In this document: one piece after another, positions 32,726 to 42,303 of the stretch
How positions within the stretch are numbered: the first letter of the stretch is position 1
How the letters are laid out: each line of letters opens with the position of its first letter
Origin: Spirilliplanes yamanashiensis
GTDB taxonomy: Bacteria; Actinomycetota; Actinomycetes; Mycobacteriales; Micromonosporaceae
Assembly (NCBI RefSeq): GCF_016863475.1
Contig: NZ_BOOY01000018.1
Location: 62,001 to 126,000, forward strand
Length of the DNA: 64,000 nucleotides
Direction: 5' to 3'
Made by a program: the position numbers and the translations under genes
Notes under the pieces: generated by a model
Told to the model about the DNA's origin: nothing
What the model saw: the letters and a program-made list of their open reading frames with translations, nothing else
Databases searched by the model: none

Positions 32726-33205
32726 GTGTTGCGCTGGTTCCGCAGGGACTCGACGCCGGACGGCGCCGGCCGGTCGCCGGACGGAGCCGCCGACGACGCG
32801 GACGACGACGTGCCGGCCCTGCGCTCGGCGCTCGCCGGCCTGCACCGCTACGTCAACCGCAACGCCGGTCGGCTGCCCACCGCGGCGGTGGTCCGGGCGC
32901 GCTGGATTGTGGATACCTTGGGGGAGATCCTGGACACCGCCGACACCCGGTCACTGGACATCCAGGCGACGCTGACCGTGCGCGGCGTCGCGCGCGACTA
33001 CCTGCCCACGAGCCTGCGCAGCTACCTCGCGCTGGGCGACCACCCCGCGGCCGCATCGGCTGGAATGCTGCTGGAGCAGTTGACTACCATGCAGGACGGC
33101 GCCACCCGCACACTGAGCGCTGCCCGCACGCACGACCTGGACGCGCTGGCGACGCAGGGTGCGTTCTTGCGCACGAAATTCCACAAGTCCGACCTGGACC
33201 TGTGA
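32726..33205 (+). CDS. hypothetical protein of the Ter operon
   Basis: 159 aa from GTG 32726. An acidic low-complexity N-terminus (SPDGAADDADDDVPA) precedes a helical domain with ARDYLPTSLRSYLALGDH. This resembles small helical proteins found between telA and terD-like genes in actinobacteria. The stop overlaps the next start (TGATG). No catalytic motif; function unknown. Confidence 0.65.
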   Translation: MLRWFRRDSTPDGAGRSPDGAADDADDDVPALRSALAGLHRYVNRNAGRLPTAAVVRARWIVDTLGEILDTADTRSLDIQATLTVRGVARDYLPTSLRSYLALGDHPAAASAGMLLEQLTTMQDGATRTLSAARTHDLDALATQGAFLRTKFHKSDLDL

Positions 33206-33768
33206 TGGCGACCATGCGGCGCGGCGCTAATGTGGCGCTCACCCGGGAAATTCCCCAGCTCACCGGGGTGGTGCTGGGCGTGCGCCTGCACGCCGGGGCC
33301 GAGCGCGCGGTCATCGAGAACGCGGTCGTCGCCGCGATCCTGTGCAACGGCCACGGCCAGGCGCTCACTAGCGAGCACTTCGTGTTCTTCAACCAGCTGG
33401 CGTCCCCCGACCTGTCCGTGACCCAGCTCGAGCGGGCCCTCGGTGACGACCACGAGCAGATCGAGATCGACCTCGGCGCCGTGCCGGCCGACGTGGCCCG
33501 CATTGTCATGGTGATGTACCTCAACGACGGGATCGCCGCCCGCCGCTCCTTCGGCCAGCTGCGCACCTGCGTGGTCCGGGTGCTCAACCTTGCGGACGAC
33601 GTCGAGCTCGTGCACTCGGAGAACCTTGCCGCCGGCCTGACCACCGAGACCGGCCTGGCCCTCGGCGAAATGTACCGGCACCAGGGCGGCTGGAAGTTCA
33701 AGGTAATCGGTCAAGGCTATAACGACGGGGTTGCTGGCATCGCGAAGGACTACGGGGTCCGACTGTGA
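33205..33768 (+). CDS. divergent TerD-like protein
   Basis: 187 aa from ATG 33205; a GTG one codon upstream is possible. TerD fold retained (RRGANVALTRE, HFVFFNQLASPDLSV, GEMYRHQGGWKFKVIGQGY), but the strong DLDASA and NGDGDDE calcium motifs are replaced by weaker acidic stretches. It may have lost or altered calcium binding. Coupled by overlaps to both neighbours. Confidence 0.8.
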   Translation: MATMRRGANVALTREIPQLTGVVLGVRLHAGAERAVIENAVVAAILCNGHGQALTSEHFVFFNQLASPDLSVTQLERALGDDHEQIEIDLGAVPADVARIVMVMYLNDGIAARRSFGQLRTCVVRVLNLADDVELVHSENLAAGLTTETGLALGEMYRHQGGWKFKVIGQGYNDGVAGIAKDYGVRL

Positions 33769-34544
33769 CCGCCGGCCAATCCCGTCCGCCGCGCACGGAC
33801 CTTCCGTACCTGCGCCGGCGCGCTCGCGCGGCAGCTGCTCCCCCGGCGAGCGCGCCCGCGGCCGCCGTGGCCGACTTCATCGCTGGTCGCGGACCCGCGC
33901 GCCGGCCGGCCGCGACAGCGGCTGCGGCGCCCGCCGGCACCTCACTCGAGCTCTCCCCTCGGCCCGCCGCGCCGACCGCTCCGGCGGCGCCCGCGTTCGT
34001 GCCGCGGCGGCCCAGCCCCGACGGCGCCACCGTGCTGACGCGGCGCCGGCCGACGGTGCTGCTCAACCGACTGCAGTCGGCGATAGGCGCGCTGCGGATC
34101 CAAGGACTCTGGCCGCCCCACTCGGCGCGCCTGGGCTGCGCCTTCCAGCTGCACTCCGGCCGCTGCACCGTGGTGTGGCCGGGTGGCGTGCCGGGCCGCG
34201 TCGACCCGCTCACGCTAACCGCGAACGGCGAGTCGCAGACGGTGACGCTCGACCTGCTGCGCTGCCGGGAGCTGGATCGCGCGATTCTGGTCGCCGCGTG
34301 TGACTCCGCCGTCCCCTGGACGGGGACGCTGCTGCTTACCACGTACGGCGGGTCACGCGTCGAGGTCCCGCTCGACGGGCCGCCGGCGCCCGGCGTCCTG
34401 GTGCTGATGTCGCTCTACAACTTGTCCGGCGAATATGTCGTGCGCGCCGAGTGGGAGCACATCGCCGGCTCGATGCGCGACGCCGCGACCGCATACGGCT
34501 TCGACCGGATCAGCTGGTACGACGGTGACACCGCCATCTCGTGA
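33765..34544 (+). CDS. hypothetical Ter-associated protein with Ala/Pro-rich N-terminus
   Basis: 259 aa from GTG 33765, overlapping the preceding stop. The first 90 residues are low-complexity Ala/Pro/Arg. The rest is beta-rich (FQLHSGRCTVVWPGG, then VLVLMSLYNLSGEYVVRAEW), the latter like a TerD C-terminal strand pair. Last gene of the terD-telA operon, ending head-on to the minus-strand terD. Not recognised as a family. Confidence 0.6.
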   Translation: MTAGQSRPPRTDLPYLRRRARAAAAPPASAPAAAVADFIAGRGPARRPAATAAAAPAGTSLELSPRPAAPTAPAAPAFVPRRPSPDGATVLTRRRPTVLLNRLQSAIGALRIQGLWPPHSARLGCAFQLHSGRCTVVWPGGVPGRVDPLTLTANGESQTVTLDLLRCRELDRAILVAACDSAVPWTGTLLLTTYGGSRVEVPLDGPPAPGVLVLMSLYNLSGEYVVRAEWEHIAGSMRDAATAYGFDRISWYDGDTAIS

Positions 34545-34577
34545 CGGTGCCACCGAAGTGAACATGCGGTCGTGGGA

Positions 34578-35162
34578 TCAGCCCACGCCGACGCCGAAGT
34601 CCTGGGCGATGCCGCGCAGGCCGCTCGCGTAGCCCTGGCCGATGGCCCGGAACTTCCACTCCGTGTTGTTCCGGTACAGCTCGCCGAAGACCATCGCCGT
34701 CTCGGTCGACGCGTCCTCGCTGAGGTCGTAGCGCGCGAGCTCCTCGCCGTTCGCCTGGTTGACCACCCGGATGAACGCGTTGCGCACCTGCCCAAACGAC
34801 TGCGACCGCTGCTCGGCTTCGTAGATCGACACCGGGAAGGCGATCTTCTCGATCTCCTGCGGCATTGACGCCAGGTTGACCTTGATCTGCTCGTCGTCGC
34901 CGTCGCCCTGACCCGTGAGATTGTCGCCGGTATGCTCGATGGCGCCCTCGGGGCTGGTCAGGTTGCCGTAGAAGACGAAGTGCTTGTCGGTCTGCACCTT
35001 GCCGTCACCCTTGACCGCGATCGCCGAGGCGTCCAGGTCGAAGTCGGTGCCGGTGGTGGTGCGCACGTCCCAGCCGAGACCGACGGTAACGGCGTTCAGA
35101 CCAGCGGCGCCCGCCTGCTTGGTCAGCGAGACGTTGCCGCCCTTGGCAAGACTGACTCCCAC
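34578..35162 (-). CDS. terD: TerD-family calcium-binding stress protein
   Basis: 194 aa from GTG 35162 (GAGGAGG seven bases upstream). Canonical Ter[61 protein letters not shown]. Nearly the same as the 30903 copy in the C-terminal half ([20 protein letters not shown] in both), so they are recent paralogues in convergent operons. Confidence 0.92.
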   Translation of the reverse strand: MGVSLAKGGNVSLTKQAGAAGLNAVTVGLGWDVRTTTGTDFDLDASAIAVKGDGKVQTDKHFVFYGNLTSPEGAIEHTGDNLTGQGDGDDEQIKVNLASMPQEIEKIAFPVSIYEAEQRSQSFGQVRNAFIRVVNQANGEELARYDLSEDASTETAMVFGELYRNNTEWKFRAIGQGYASGLRGIAQDFGVGVG

Positions 35163-35524
35163 AATGCCCTCCTCGTTCAGACGCGCCGCGGGAGGGGAAC
35201 CGCAGCATGGTTCCGCCGCCGGTCGGCGGCGCGACCTCAACGTAACCGCTGGCCCGCCGCGATCGCCGGGGGTTGGAAAAACCGGCGTCACCGGCAACCG
35301 AAGCCGCACTGATCGAGCCCGAGGCGCCCTGCGAGGTCGATGCCGGCGAGCGCGTCGTACGGCGGCAGCAGCGCGGCCGGGCTGCACGATGACGATGCCG
35401 TCGCCGATGACCTGCGTCTGCCAGCCCTTCCTCGTGTTGCCGCGGAGCCGCCACACCGACGACGACGTCAGCGGTCAGCGCGGACAGGGCGTTCTTATGC
35501 CCGCGGGCGAACTCTTTCGGCTCG
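35163..35524. other. intergenic interval with a possible decayed reading frame
   Basis: No intact gene. On the minus strand two frames read coherently only if joined by a frameshift: GNTRKGWQTQVIGDGIVIVQ, then LLPPYDALAGIDLAGRLGL ending at a TGA near 35310. This could be the end of a broken Ter-operon gene. The promoter of the downstream terD must also lie here. Confidence 0.35.
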
Positions 35525-36346
35525 TCAGATCGCCAGTCGGGCAGCATGAATCTGGCTGCCGTACCAGGCGATGATCTCGTCGCCGGCAGCCGCGCCGGCC
35601 TCCCGGGTCGTGCGGCAATGCGGGAGTGCGAACCCCGTGCTGTGCAACTCCCCGTGCGCGGGGCGGATCGCCGCGTCCGCGGCGCGTAGCATCCCTGCGT
35701 CGAGCAGGGAGTCGCCGCCGGCGACCAGGCGGTCGGCCGCCAGGCGCTCGGCGGCGTGGGCCACCGCGGCGGCCTTGTCGAGCGTCCTCGGCAGCAAGTA
35801 GAGCTTGCGGCCCTGCAGGGAGGCACGCCAGCCGACGCCGCCGGCCCACGCGGCGGCTTGGGCGGCAACGTCCGTGAGCCAGTCCGCGCGCTCGCGAACG
35901 GTCAGGTACATAAACAGGTCTTCGACTGCGCGCAGGGCGGCGAACGGGTGCCGGTGGTACCAGCCCGTCGCCTCCCGCCATACCACGTCGAACGCGACCC
36001 CACCGCGCATCCGGCGGCGCACGCGGTGCTCCCACGCCGGCTCGGCCTCGCCGCCGACGAGCAGCCGCGCGCCGTTGCAGACGATGGCGATGTGCGGGGG
36101 CGGGCCGGGCAGCCGCAGCCGTCGGTACTGCGGCACGGACCGAGTGGTCGCCGGCACGAGCGCACCGGCCCCGGCGAGCCGGGCCCAGTCCCGAATCACG
36201 GCGGTGGTCATGTACGCATACGTCCGCCCGCCCTCCACATCGACCGGGACGAGGTCCTTTGCCGGTGGGCGGCGGCTACCGGCCGCCATCGCGCGTTGTG
36301 AGAACAGCAACGTGCCGTCGAGATCGGTGGCGACGACGGTCGTCAT
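35525..36346 (-). CDS. HAD-superfamily hydrolase (Ter-linked phosphatase)
   Basis: 273 aa. HAD motif I is VVATDLDGTLLFS (residues 4-16) with both aspartates; motif IV is VAGGDSLLDAGML (about 208-220). Cof/sucrose-phosphatase-type cap in between. The start (ATG 36346) overlaps the stop of the StiP gene by four bases, so it ends the coupled CitE-PRTase-StiP-HAD operon. In the comparative analysis of Ter systems this enzyme set was proposed to make a nucleotide-like or RNA-derived molecule; here that is inference. Confidence 0.82.
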   Translation of the reverse strand: MTTVVATDLDGTLLFSQRAMAAGSRRPPAKDLVPVDVEGGRTYAYMTTAVIRDWARLAGAGALVPATTRSVPQYRRLRLPGPPPHIAIVCNGARLLVGGEAEPAWEHRVRRRMRGGVAFDVVWREATGWYHRHPFAALRAVEDLFMYLTVRERADWLTDVAAQAAAWAGGVGWRASLQGRKLYLLPRTLDKAAAVAHAAERLAADRLVAGGDSLLDAGMLRAADAAIRPAHGELHSTGFALPHCRTTREAGAAAGDEIIAWYGSQIHAARLAI

Positions 36347-37503
36347 GCCGTCCCGCCGGGGCGGCCGGCGGCCGCTGGCGCGGTCGCGTCGCGCGGCCGA
36401 ATCAAGCCCACGCACATGTACGGCAGCCCGGGCACCTCGTCGACCGGCACACCGCGCTCGGCGGCCAGCCGGCGCACGTGGTCCAGCTCCGCGCCCGCGT
36501 CCGGGCGCACCAGCACCCGCCATGGGACGCGGCGCAGGAGCACCCGGGTGGTTTCGCCGACCCCCGGCTTGAGCAAGTTCACGTCGCCGAGGCCATACCG
36601 TGAGCACAGCGCCTCTGCGCTGCGCCAGCCGCTCCACCGGGGCCGACGGTCGGCGGCTGCGAGCTCGGGCCACTCGGCGGCGACCCGGCCGGCCACGGCG
36701 GGAAACCGCTCGCTGATCCGGTCGAGGAATAGCGCCGACACGTCGGCCGCAGCCAGCTCCGGATAAAACTTGGCGCCGTGGAATTGCTCCGGGGCGATGA
36801 GCCGGTCGTTGCACACCGTGCGCGAGACGAGGCCCGAAACGGTGGAGTTGAGGCAGGCGGACGGGATGAGGAAATCGTCGCGAGTGCCGTACGCGGTCGT
36901 GCAGCTGCCCGGGTCGGCGAGCACCGCGAGGGTCGGGTCGAAGCACAAGCCTTCCTCGGCGGAGACCGCCGCAAGCGCCTGACGCAGCTCCCGGCAGATC
37001 GCGCCCTTGCCGGTCCACCCGTCGACGAAGACGACCTGCCGCGGGTCGTGCGCCTCGGCCAGGTAGCGCAACGCGGTCCGGTCGATGCCCCGGCCGCGCA
37101 CGATCGACACGGTGTAGTGCGGCGGCCGGTGGCCGTGCGCGAAGGCGGCCCACCGTCGCATGAGGATGCCGATCGGCGTGCCGGCCCGGGCCAGCGACAC
37201 CAGAGCCGGGGACGGGCGTTCGGCAAGGATCAGTTCGGTGAGTGTGCCAACGGCCCGGGCGACCCGGTCGGCAGAGGCGTCGAGCGCGGCGTAAAACAGC
37301 CGCAGGTACTCCTCGGTGGGTTGATACTCGACGGGCAGGGACTCGGCGTAGTGGGCGGTGCCCGCCTGGATCGCCTCCTCACGCTCCTCGACCGGAGCCT
37401 CGAGCTCCACGTCAGACAGGTCGGTGAGAAGCCAGCTGACCTCGTCGGCGGCGTAGGACGAAAATCCCGGCCCGTGCAGCGGCGCGGCCGCGGGGCGGCT
37501 CAC
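36343..37503 (-). CDS. StiP-family protein with C-terminal PELOTA RNA-binding domain
   Basis: 386 aa from GTG 37503. An N-terminal FSSYAADEVSWLLTDLSDVE segment opens the StiP family (PF11202). A PRPP-loop-like VVFVDGWTGKGAICREL lies about residue 175, consistent with a phosphoribosyltransferase-like core. The last 80 residues (DVNLLKPGVGETTRVLLRRV on) fit the PELOTA_1 RNA-binding domain. Databases call it cysteine protease StiP, but the visible motif suggests a PRTase-like enzyme. Overlaps both neighbours by four bases. Confidence 0.8.
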   Translation of the reverse strand: MSRPAAAPLHGPGFSSYAADEVSWLLTDLSDVELEAPVEEREEAIQAGTAHYAESLPVEYQPTEEYLRLFYAALDASADRVARAVGTLTELILAERPSPALVSLARAGTPIGILMRRWAAFAHGHRPPHYTVSIVRGRGIDRTALRYLAEAHDPRQVVFVDGWTGKGAICRELRQALAAVSAEEGLCFDPTLAVLADPGSCTTAYGTRDDFLIPSACLNSTVSGLVSRTVCNDRLIAPEQFHGAKFYPELAAADVSALFLDRISERFPAVAGRVAAEWPELAAADRRPRWSGWRSAEALCSRYGLGDVNLLKPGVGETTRVLLRRVPWRVLVRPDAGAELDHVRRLAAERGVPVDEVPGLPYMCVGLIRPRDATAPAAAGRPGGTA

Positions 37504-38807
37504 CGGGCGGCCGCCGGCGCGGATACCGCCGCCAGGGACGTGGCCGGGACGACAGGCAGCACCACGACCGTCACGCGGTCGGCGGCGCTGCGCAGCGCCG
37601 CGACCAGGCCGTCCTCGCGCCACAGGTCCGGGGTATCGCCCGCGTCGTCGACGACCAGCACGACGAGGGCGAAGCGGACGCCGTGCCGCCCGGCGGCGAC
37701 GTTGTACGCGTACCGGACGCCGTCCGTCCCGTCGTGCGCCGGGAACGTGAGACGGGTGCGTACGGCGTAGCCTGGGTCGTCGACGGGCAGCACGGGCGAC
37801 CGGGTGGTGCTAGAGAACCGCACCGGCGTGTCGACGCGGCCCGCCAGCGCCGCGGCGAGCCGCAGCGGGGCGTACATCAGCTCCTCGGCGCCCAGCACGA
37901 GGACGTCGCCCCGGCTTGGCAGCAGGTCCGACACGTGGCCGGCCAGCCGGTCAACGGCTAAGGTGAACGGCTCGCGGTGCGCGGTGGTAAAGCCGTGCCG
38001 GCCGCCCTCCGGCAGCCCGGCGGGCCACCGTGGGGCGAGCCGCTGCACCGGTGCGCCGACAGCAACGACCGGGGCGTCGGGCTGGTTCACGGCATCGGCG
38101 AGCCGCTGCGCGCGCCGCAGCACGTCGGCCGGCAGGTCGAGCCGCGCGGCCCCGAGCGCCACCACGTCAATGCGGGCTCCGAGGCTGGCGCCGACGGCGG
38201 CGAGGGCCTGCCGGTCGGCATCCGACCGCAGGTCCAGCAGGCTCGCCACCACGTAGTGGGGACGGGGGTGCAACTCGTGCAGGGCGCGGATCGTCGCGAC
38301 CGCGGTTCGGCCGGTGGTCAGCTCATCGTCTACAAGGACCACCGGGCCGCCGGCGGGCACCATGGCCGGGTCGGCCGGCTGCAGCAGGTGCTCGGTGGCG
38401 TGGCTGTGCGCCTCCTCGAACCGTATCACCGCCGCGCCCGGCGGGGCCGAGCGGCGAGTCGAGTGCAGGTAGCCGGCGCCCGGGAGGGCGTCGGCGACCA
38501 GATGCCCGAGGGCCGTGGCCGTCTCGGCGTAGCCGAGGACGAGCGGCGCGCCGGTCCCCGGGCGGGCGGCAAGCGCCCCGGCGACGCGCCGGGCGAGCGC
38601 GCGGCCGGCCGTGCACGCCAGGTGCGGGTCGACCGGCACGTGCTTGCCAAGCACCCGCGACACCACCAGGTGGGCGCGGCGCGGGTTGCGCCGCACCGCT
38701 AGACCGGCGAGGTCGGCGACGGGTATGGGCGTTCCCGGCGCGTCTGCTAGCCGGATGCCGAGCCGTTCGGCGGTCCAGGCGCCCGGCCCGCGGCCGAGGT
38801 CGCTCAC
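37500..38807 (-). CDS. Ter-operon phosphoribosyltransferase
   Basis: 435 aa from GTG 38807. N-terminal type I phosphoribosyltransferase domain with the PRPP-binding VVLVDDELTTGRTA motif (about residue 155) and the pyrophosphate loop LGYAETATALGHLVADAL (about 95). The C-terminal half (RHGFTTAHREPFTL, LVLGAEELMYAPLRLAAAL) matches the TRSP domain found only with this PRTase. Predicted to add a phosphoribosyl group to an unknown base or RNA. Coupled to StiP and to the lyase gene. Confidence 0.82.
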   Translation of the reverse strand: MSDLGRGPGAWTAERLGIRLADAPGTPIPVADLAGLAVRRNPRRAHLVVSRVLGKHVPVDPHLACTAGRALARRVAGALAARPGTGAPLVLGYAETATALGHLVADALPGAGYLHSTRRSAPPGAAVIRFEEAHSHATEHLLQPADPAMVPAGGPVVLVDDELTTGRTAVATIRALHELHPRPHYVVASLLDLRSDADRQALAAVGASLGARIDVVALGAARLDLPADVLRRAQRLADAVNQPDAPVVAVGAPVQRLAPRWPAGLPEGGRHGFTTAHREPFTLAVDRLAGHVSDLLPSRGDVLVLGAEELMYAPLRLAAALAGRVDTPVRFSSTTRSPVLPVDDPGYAVRTRLTFPAHDGTDGVRYAYNVAAGRHGVRFALVVLVVDDAGDTPDLWREDGLVAALRSAADRVTVVVLPVVPATSLAAVSAPAAAR

Positions 38808-39991
38808 GCGGTGCTGCCCACGCGGTCGTGGGCGTCGAGGAAGTCGACGAACGTGACGCCCTCTCGCGCGACGCCGAAGATTTCGGCGCGCTGCAGGGTC
38901 AGCTCGGCCCAGTGCCGGTGCGGACCAACCTCATTCATCTTGTTGTCGTAGGCGCTGCGTAGCACCCCCCCGTGAACCGAGGCGCCGTCGCCGAGAATGG
39001 CCGTCGAATCGCTGTACTCCTCGTGGCTCACCACACTGAGTGCGTGCACCGTCGAGGCGTGCGTGGGGTGGATGACCGTCTTGCCCATCAGCCCGTTGGC
39101 GCGGTCGAGCATCGTCTCGCGGATCAGGCCGTCGAGCGAGCGCTGCAGGAGGCGGCGGCGCAGGTCGTCGCCGTCGGGCTCGTGCTGGGCGAAGGGCGAG
39201 GCCCGCAGCTGCGGGCGCAGGATGCGGTCGCCGCCGGCGAAGTACTCCCAGACCGGTCCGGTCACCGGGAAGCCGCTGCCGTCGCGGCGGCCGAAGACGT
39301 TTACGATGTCGGTCAGCACGCCGGCGACCAGGCCGATCTCCCAGGCGGTGAGCTCGACCGGGCGGCGCAGGCCGTAGAGCCCGCATAGGTCAGTCCCGCC
39401 GACCCGAACGGCGAGCACCGACTCGCGATACGAGTCGAGGAAGCCGTGCAGGTCGCGCAGGGCCGCGAGGCGGCTCTCCGCCCAAGCCACCTCGGGGGTC
39501 TCCAGCACGGGCATTACGTACATCGGCAGGCCAGCGTCGGCGCCAAGCTTGCGCACCGTCTCGACGCCGGAGTGGCCAATCGCGTCAGAACGAAACTTAG
39601 GTAAGACGAATCCGCTCAGCATGCGGAGCGCGTCGCCCAGCCGGTCGGCCAGCCGGGATATCTGCTCGACCGCCCGGACCCGGACGAACAGGAGGGGGCC
39701 CTCGCCGCCATCGGCCGCGTACCGGCGCAGCTGGCGGACGAGGTTACTCTCGGCGTCGGCCACCTCGTCGTCGCGGACGGCGTCCTCCAGGCAGCACACC
39801 ATGCTCATCACCCCGGCCCGGTGACAGCGGGCGATGTCCGCGGCCAGGTCAGGTCGGACGGCGGGCGCATAGAGTGTGGCGCCCAGCGCCATCGCGAGCC
39901 GTTGCGCTGAGCTGTCACGGAAGAACTCGCCGGGCACGCGATGGAACAGCGCCGCTTTGCGGGCCGGGGACAGGGTCGAGAAGTAGCGCAC
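38804..39991 (-). CDS. HpcH/HpaI (CitE-like) aldolase-family lyase
   Basis: 395 aa from GTG 39991 (AGGAAGGGA about six bases upstream). TIM barrel of the HpcH/HpaI/CitE type: [15 protein letters not shown] (metal Glu/Asp), [29 protein letters not shown] (metal Glu), [18 protein letters not shown]. First gene of the coupled Ter-linked operon. It may condense or cleave a small carbon unit on the product of the phosphoribosyltransferase; the substrate is unknown. Confidence 0.82.
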   Translation of the reverse strand: MRYFSTLSPARKAALFHRVPGEFFRDSSAQRLAMALGATLYAPAVRPDLAADIARCHRAGVMSMVCCLEDAVRDDEVADAESNLVRQLRRYAADGGEGPLLFVRVRAVEQISRLADRLGDALRMLSGFVLPKFRSDAIGHSGVETVRKLGADAGLPMYVMPVLETPEVAWAESRLAALRDLHGFLDSYRESVLAVRVGGTDLCGLYGLRRPVELTAWEIGLVAGVLTDIVNVFGRRDGSGFPVTGPVWEYFAGGDRILRPQLRASPFAQHEPDGDDLRRRLLQRSLDGLIRETMLDRANGLMGKTVIHPTHASTVHALSVVSHEEYSDSTAILGDGASVHGGVLRSAYDNKMNEVGPHRHWAELTLQRAEIFGVAREGVTFVDFLDAHDRVGSTA

Positions 39992-40157
39992 GCGCGATCC
40001 CTTCCTGTACCGCCGGCCGCCGCGCACCGGACCACTCGGACATTTCGACCATAAGCCGCACGGACAGGATAGTCGCCGGACTGTGGGCCTACCGGCTCGT
40101 TGGCGCGATCCGCCGGTTTATCCCCTATACCGGCTTCCGGTTGGCACGATGCTTGGC

Positions 40158-41546
40158 ATGACCGTACTTCCGAAGGGCGCCAACGCGGCCGTCGCTGCAC
40201 CGTCGGTGCAGGCCGTTCTCGGCTGGACTGCGGGCGCGGGCGCACCGGACGTCGACGTGTCGGCGCTCCTGCTTACCGCGGACGGCAAGGTTCGCAGCGA
40301 CGGTGACTTCGTCTTCTACAACGCCCCGCGGCACGCCTCCGGCGCGGTGAGCCACGCGGGCAAGCAGCCCGCCGCGGCAGGACCTGTCACGGACGCCGTG
40401 GCCGTCGACCTGCCCGCGATCGAGCCGGCGATCGACCGGATCGCGCTCGCCGCCTCGACAGACGGCGAGCCCATCGGCCGCGTGCCTGGTCTGCACCTAC
40501 GCATCCTGGACCAGGCCACCGGGGCCGAACTGATCCGCTTCGACGACATGCGGGCGGACACCGAGACGGCCTTTGTGCTCGGCGAATTTTACCGCCGCGG
40601 CGGCGCCTGGAAGTTCCGCGCCGTCGGCCAGGGCTGGGACTCCGGGCTCGCCGGCCTAGCCACCGACTTCGGTATCAGCGTGGACGAACCCGCGGCGCCG
40701 CAGGCCTCGGCCGCCCTGCCCACCCCGCCCGCTCTCCCCGCCCCAGCGGGGGCGCCCGTCAGCCTGACCAAGGCCGAGAAGCTAGTGCGGCTGGAAAAGA
40801 CCCTCGCCGACCGGGGCGACCAACACCTGCTCGACCTCACCAAGCGCGCCGCCATGTCGCTGAGCAAGCGAGGGCTCGGCGAGCACACCGCCCGCGTCGC
40901 GATCTGCCTCGACATTTCCGGCTCAATGGGCGGGCTGTACCGCGCCGGGAAGATCCAGGCGCTGGCCGAGCGGGTCTTAGCGCTCGGCATGCGCTTCGAC
41001 GACGACTCGTCGATCGACTGCTTTCTGTTCGGCGCGAACAGCCACACCGCGGGCGCCATGACCCTGGACAATTACCGCACCCACCTGTCCGAGGTGCTGC
41101 GCCGGCACGCGCTCGAGGGTGGCACCTACTACGGCAAGGCCCTGACCCGCATCCGCGAGCACTACTTCGGCTCGGCCGGGCCCCGCAGCGGCCCGCACAG
41201 CGGCCCGCCCGTCTACGTCATGTTCATCACCGACGGCGCGACGTTCGACAAGGACGTCACCCGGGCGCAGATCCAGTCGTCCAGCTACGAGCCGATGTTC
41301 ATCCAGTTCATGGGCATCGGCGAGGCGCCGGCCCGCGGCGGCGGGTTCTTACGGCGATCGCGGGGCGGCGGCGAATTCACGTTCCTCGAGGAGCTCGACG
41401 ACATGCCCGGCCGATTCCTCGACAACACCGACTTCTTCGCTGTCGCCGACCCCTTAGAGATGAGCGACGACGCGCTGTTTGACCTGCTGATGACCGAGTA
41501 CCCGGGTTGGCTGACCCAGGCCGGGGCGCGGGGCATAACGTCCTGA
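40158..41546 (+). CDS. TerD - von Willebrand factor A fusion protein
   Basis: 462 aa. The ATG at 40158 is preferred because it gives the standard TerD start [15 protein letters not shown] 40149 is possible and no strong ribosome binding site is seen. Residues 1-180 are TerD-like, with a reduced calcium motif. A Pro/Ala linker follows (about 180-205). The vWA domain (about 250-460) has an intact [15 protein letters not shown], the GGTYYG threonine and [10 protein letters not shown]. Metal-dependent adhesion to partner proteins is expected. Divergent from the lyase-PRTase-StiP operon. Confidence 0.88.
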   Translation: MTVLPKGANAAVAAPSVQAVLGWTAGAGAPDVDVSALLLTADGKVRSDGDFVFYNAPRHASGAVSHAGKQPAAAGPVTDAVAVDLPAIEPAIDRIALAASTDGEPIGRVPGLHLRILDQATGAELIRFDDMRADTETAFVLGEFYRRGGAWKFRAVGQGWDSGLAGLATDFGISVDEPAAPQASAALPTPPALPAPAGAPVSLTKAEKLVRLEKTLADRGDQHLLDLTKRAAMSLSKRGLGEHTARVAICLDISGSMGGLYRAGKIQALAERVLALGMRFDDDSSIDCFLFGANSHTAGAMTLDNYRTHLSEVLRRHALEGGTYYGKALTRIREHYFGSAGPRSGPHSGPPVYVMFITDGATFDKDVTRAQIQSSSYEPMFIQFMGIGEAPARGGGFLRRSRGGGEFTFLEELDDMPGRFLDNTDFFAVADPLEMSDDALFDLLMTEYPGWLTQAGARGITS

Positions 41547-41584
41547 GCTTGAGGTAGCACACAGTCGCCGCGACCCGGCGGTCC

Positions 41585-42130
41585 ACTATGTTTCAAGGGC
41601 TGATCGACCTTGGCGAAGATGCAGCGGATGTGTTGCACTCGCTCTCGGTGATGAATAGCCGGTCGGCCAGCGCGGCGATGACTCCGCCATCAGGACGAGC
41701 ATCTCACGCTCGCGGGACTTAGCCGCCCGAGCCCGCCGTTGGGCGAAGCAGGCTGTCAGCTGGCGGCACCCAACTCGGCGCACATGGCTGCCGCGTTTTT
41801 CAGCATGGGAGCCGAGGCGCAGCCGCTTCCCGGCGAGCAGCTCTGTAACGACGGCCTGCTTAACGTATGCCGACAGACATGAGCACGGCAGGGCACCGGG
41901 CTGCTGCCGACGGGTCTCGATCGCGACGACGATGCCACATCCGATGTGGGGGGCGACCTCCGCACGTGGACGATGGGACGTCCAGGTGGTGCGCGTCCAT
42001 GGCCAGGAAACCGTTCCCGGGTGAGTCTAGATCGGCAATCTCAAGCGGCAGCTCACTGTCGAGCGCGGCCTCATCGCGTAGCGGGACCGCGACAAGAATG
42101 GTTGGGCTACGAGATGAGCGGCGCGACGGT
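41585..42130 (-). pseudogene. decayed NarL/LuxR-family response regulator
   Basis: Pieces in all three minus-strand frames line up with this family in the right order: a VR..PPTSDV phosphoacceptor-loop remnant (about 41960), SAYVKQAVVTELLAGKR from the receiver end (about 41870-41820), SREREMLVLMAES and IAALADRLFITE of the GerE helix-turn-helix (about 41725-41650), then VQHIRCIFAKVDQP (about 41640-41590). At least three frameshifts separate them. No intact gene exists between 41547 and 42303. Confidence 0.65.
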
Positions 42131-42303
42131 CAAGGCGGCTCCGTGCCACCTGCCGGGCGCCTCCACTGCCGGTAAATAGCAACGACGAAGCCGACCATGT
42201 CGACACCGGCTCCGACCGGAAGCGTTTGACGTCAGTGATGGCGCAACCTAGCGAGACGGCTGAGCACCACCGCGCCGAGGCCGGTCCGCGGCGAACTGTC
42301 GCG

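Noticed and set aside
37503-37623. Longer start for the StiP gene at 37623
   Set aside because: The additional residues are basic low-complexity sequence inside the PRTase gene; GTG 37503 overlaps the PRTase stop in the style of the operon.
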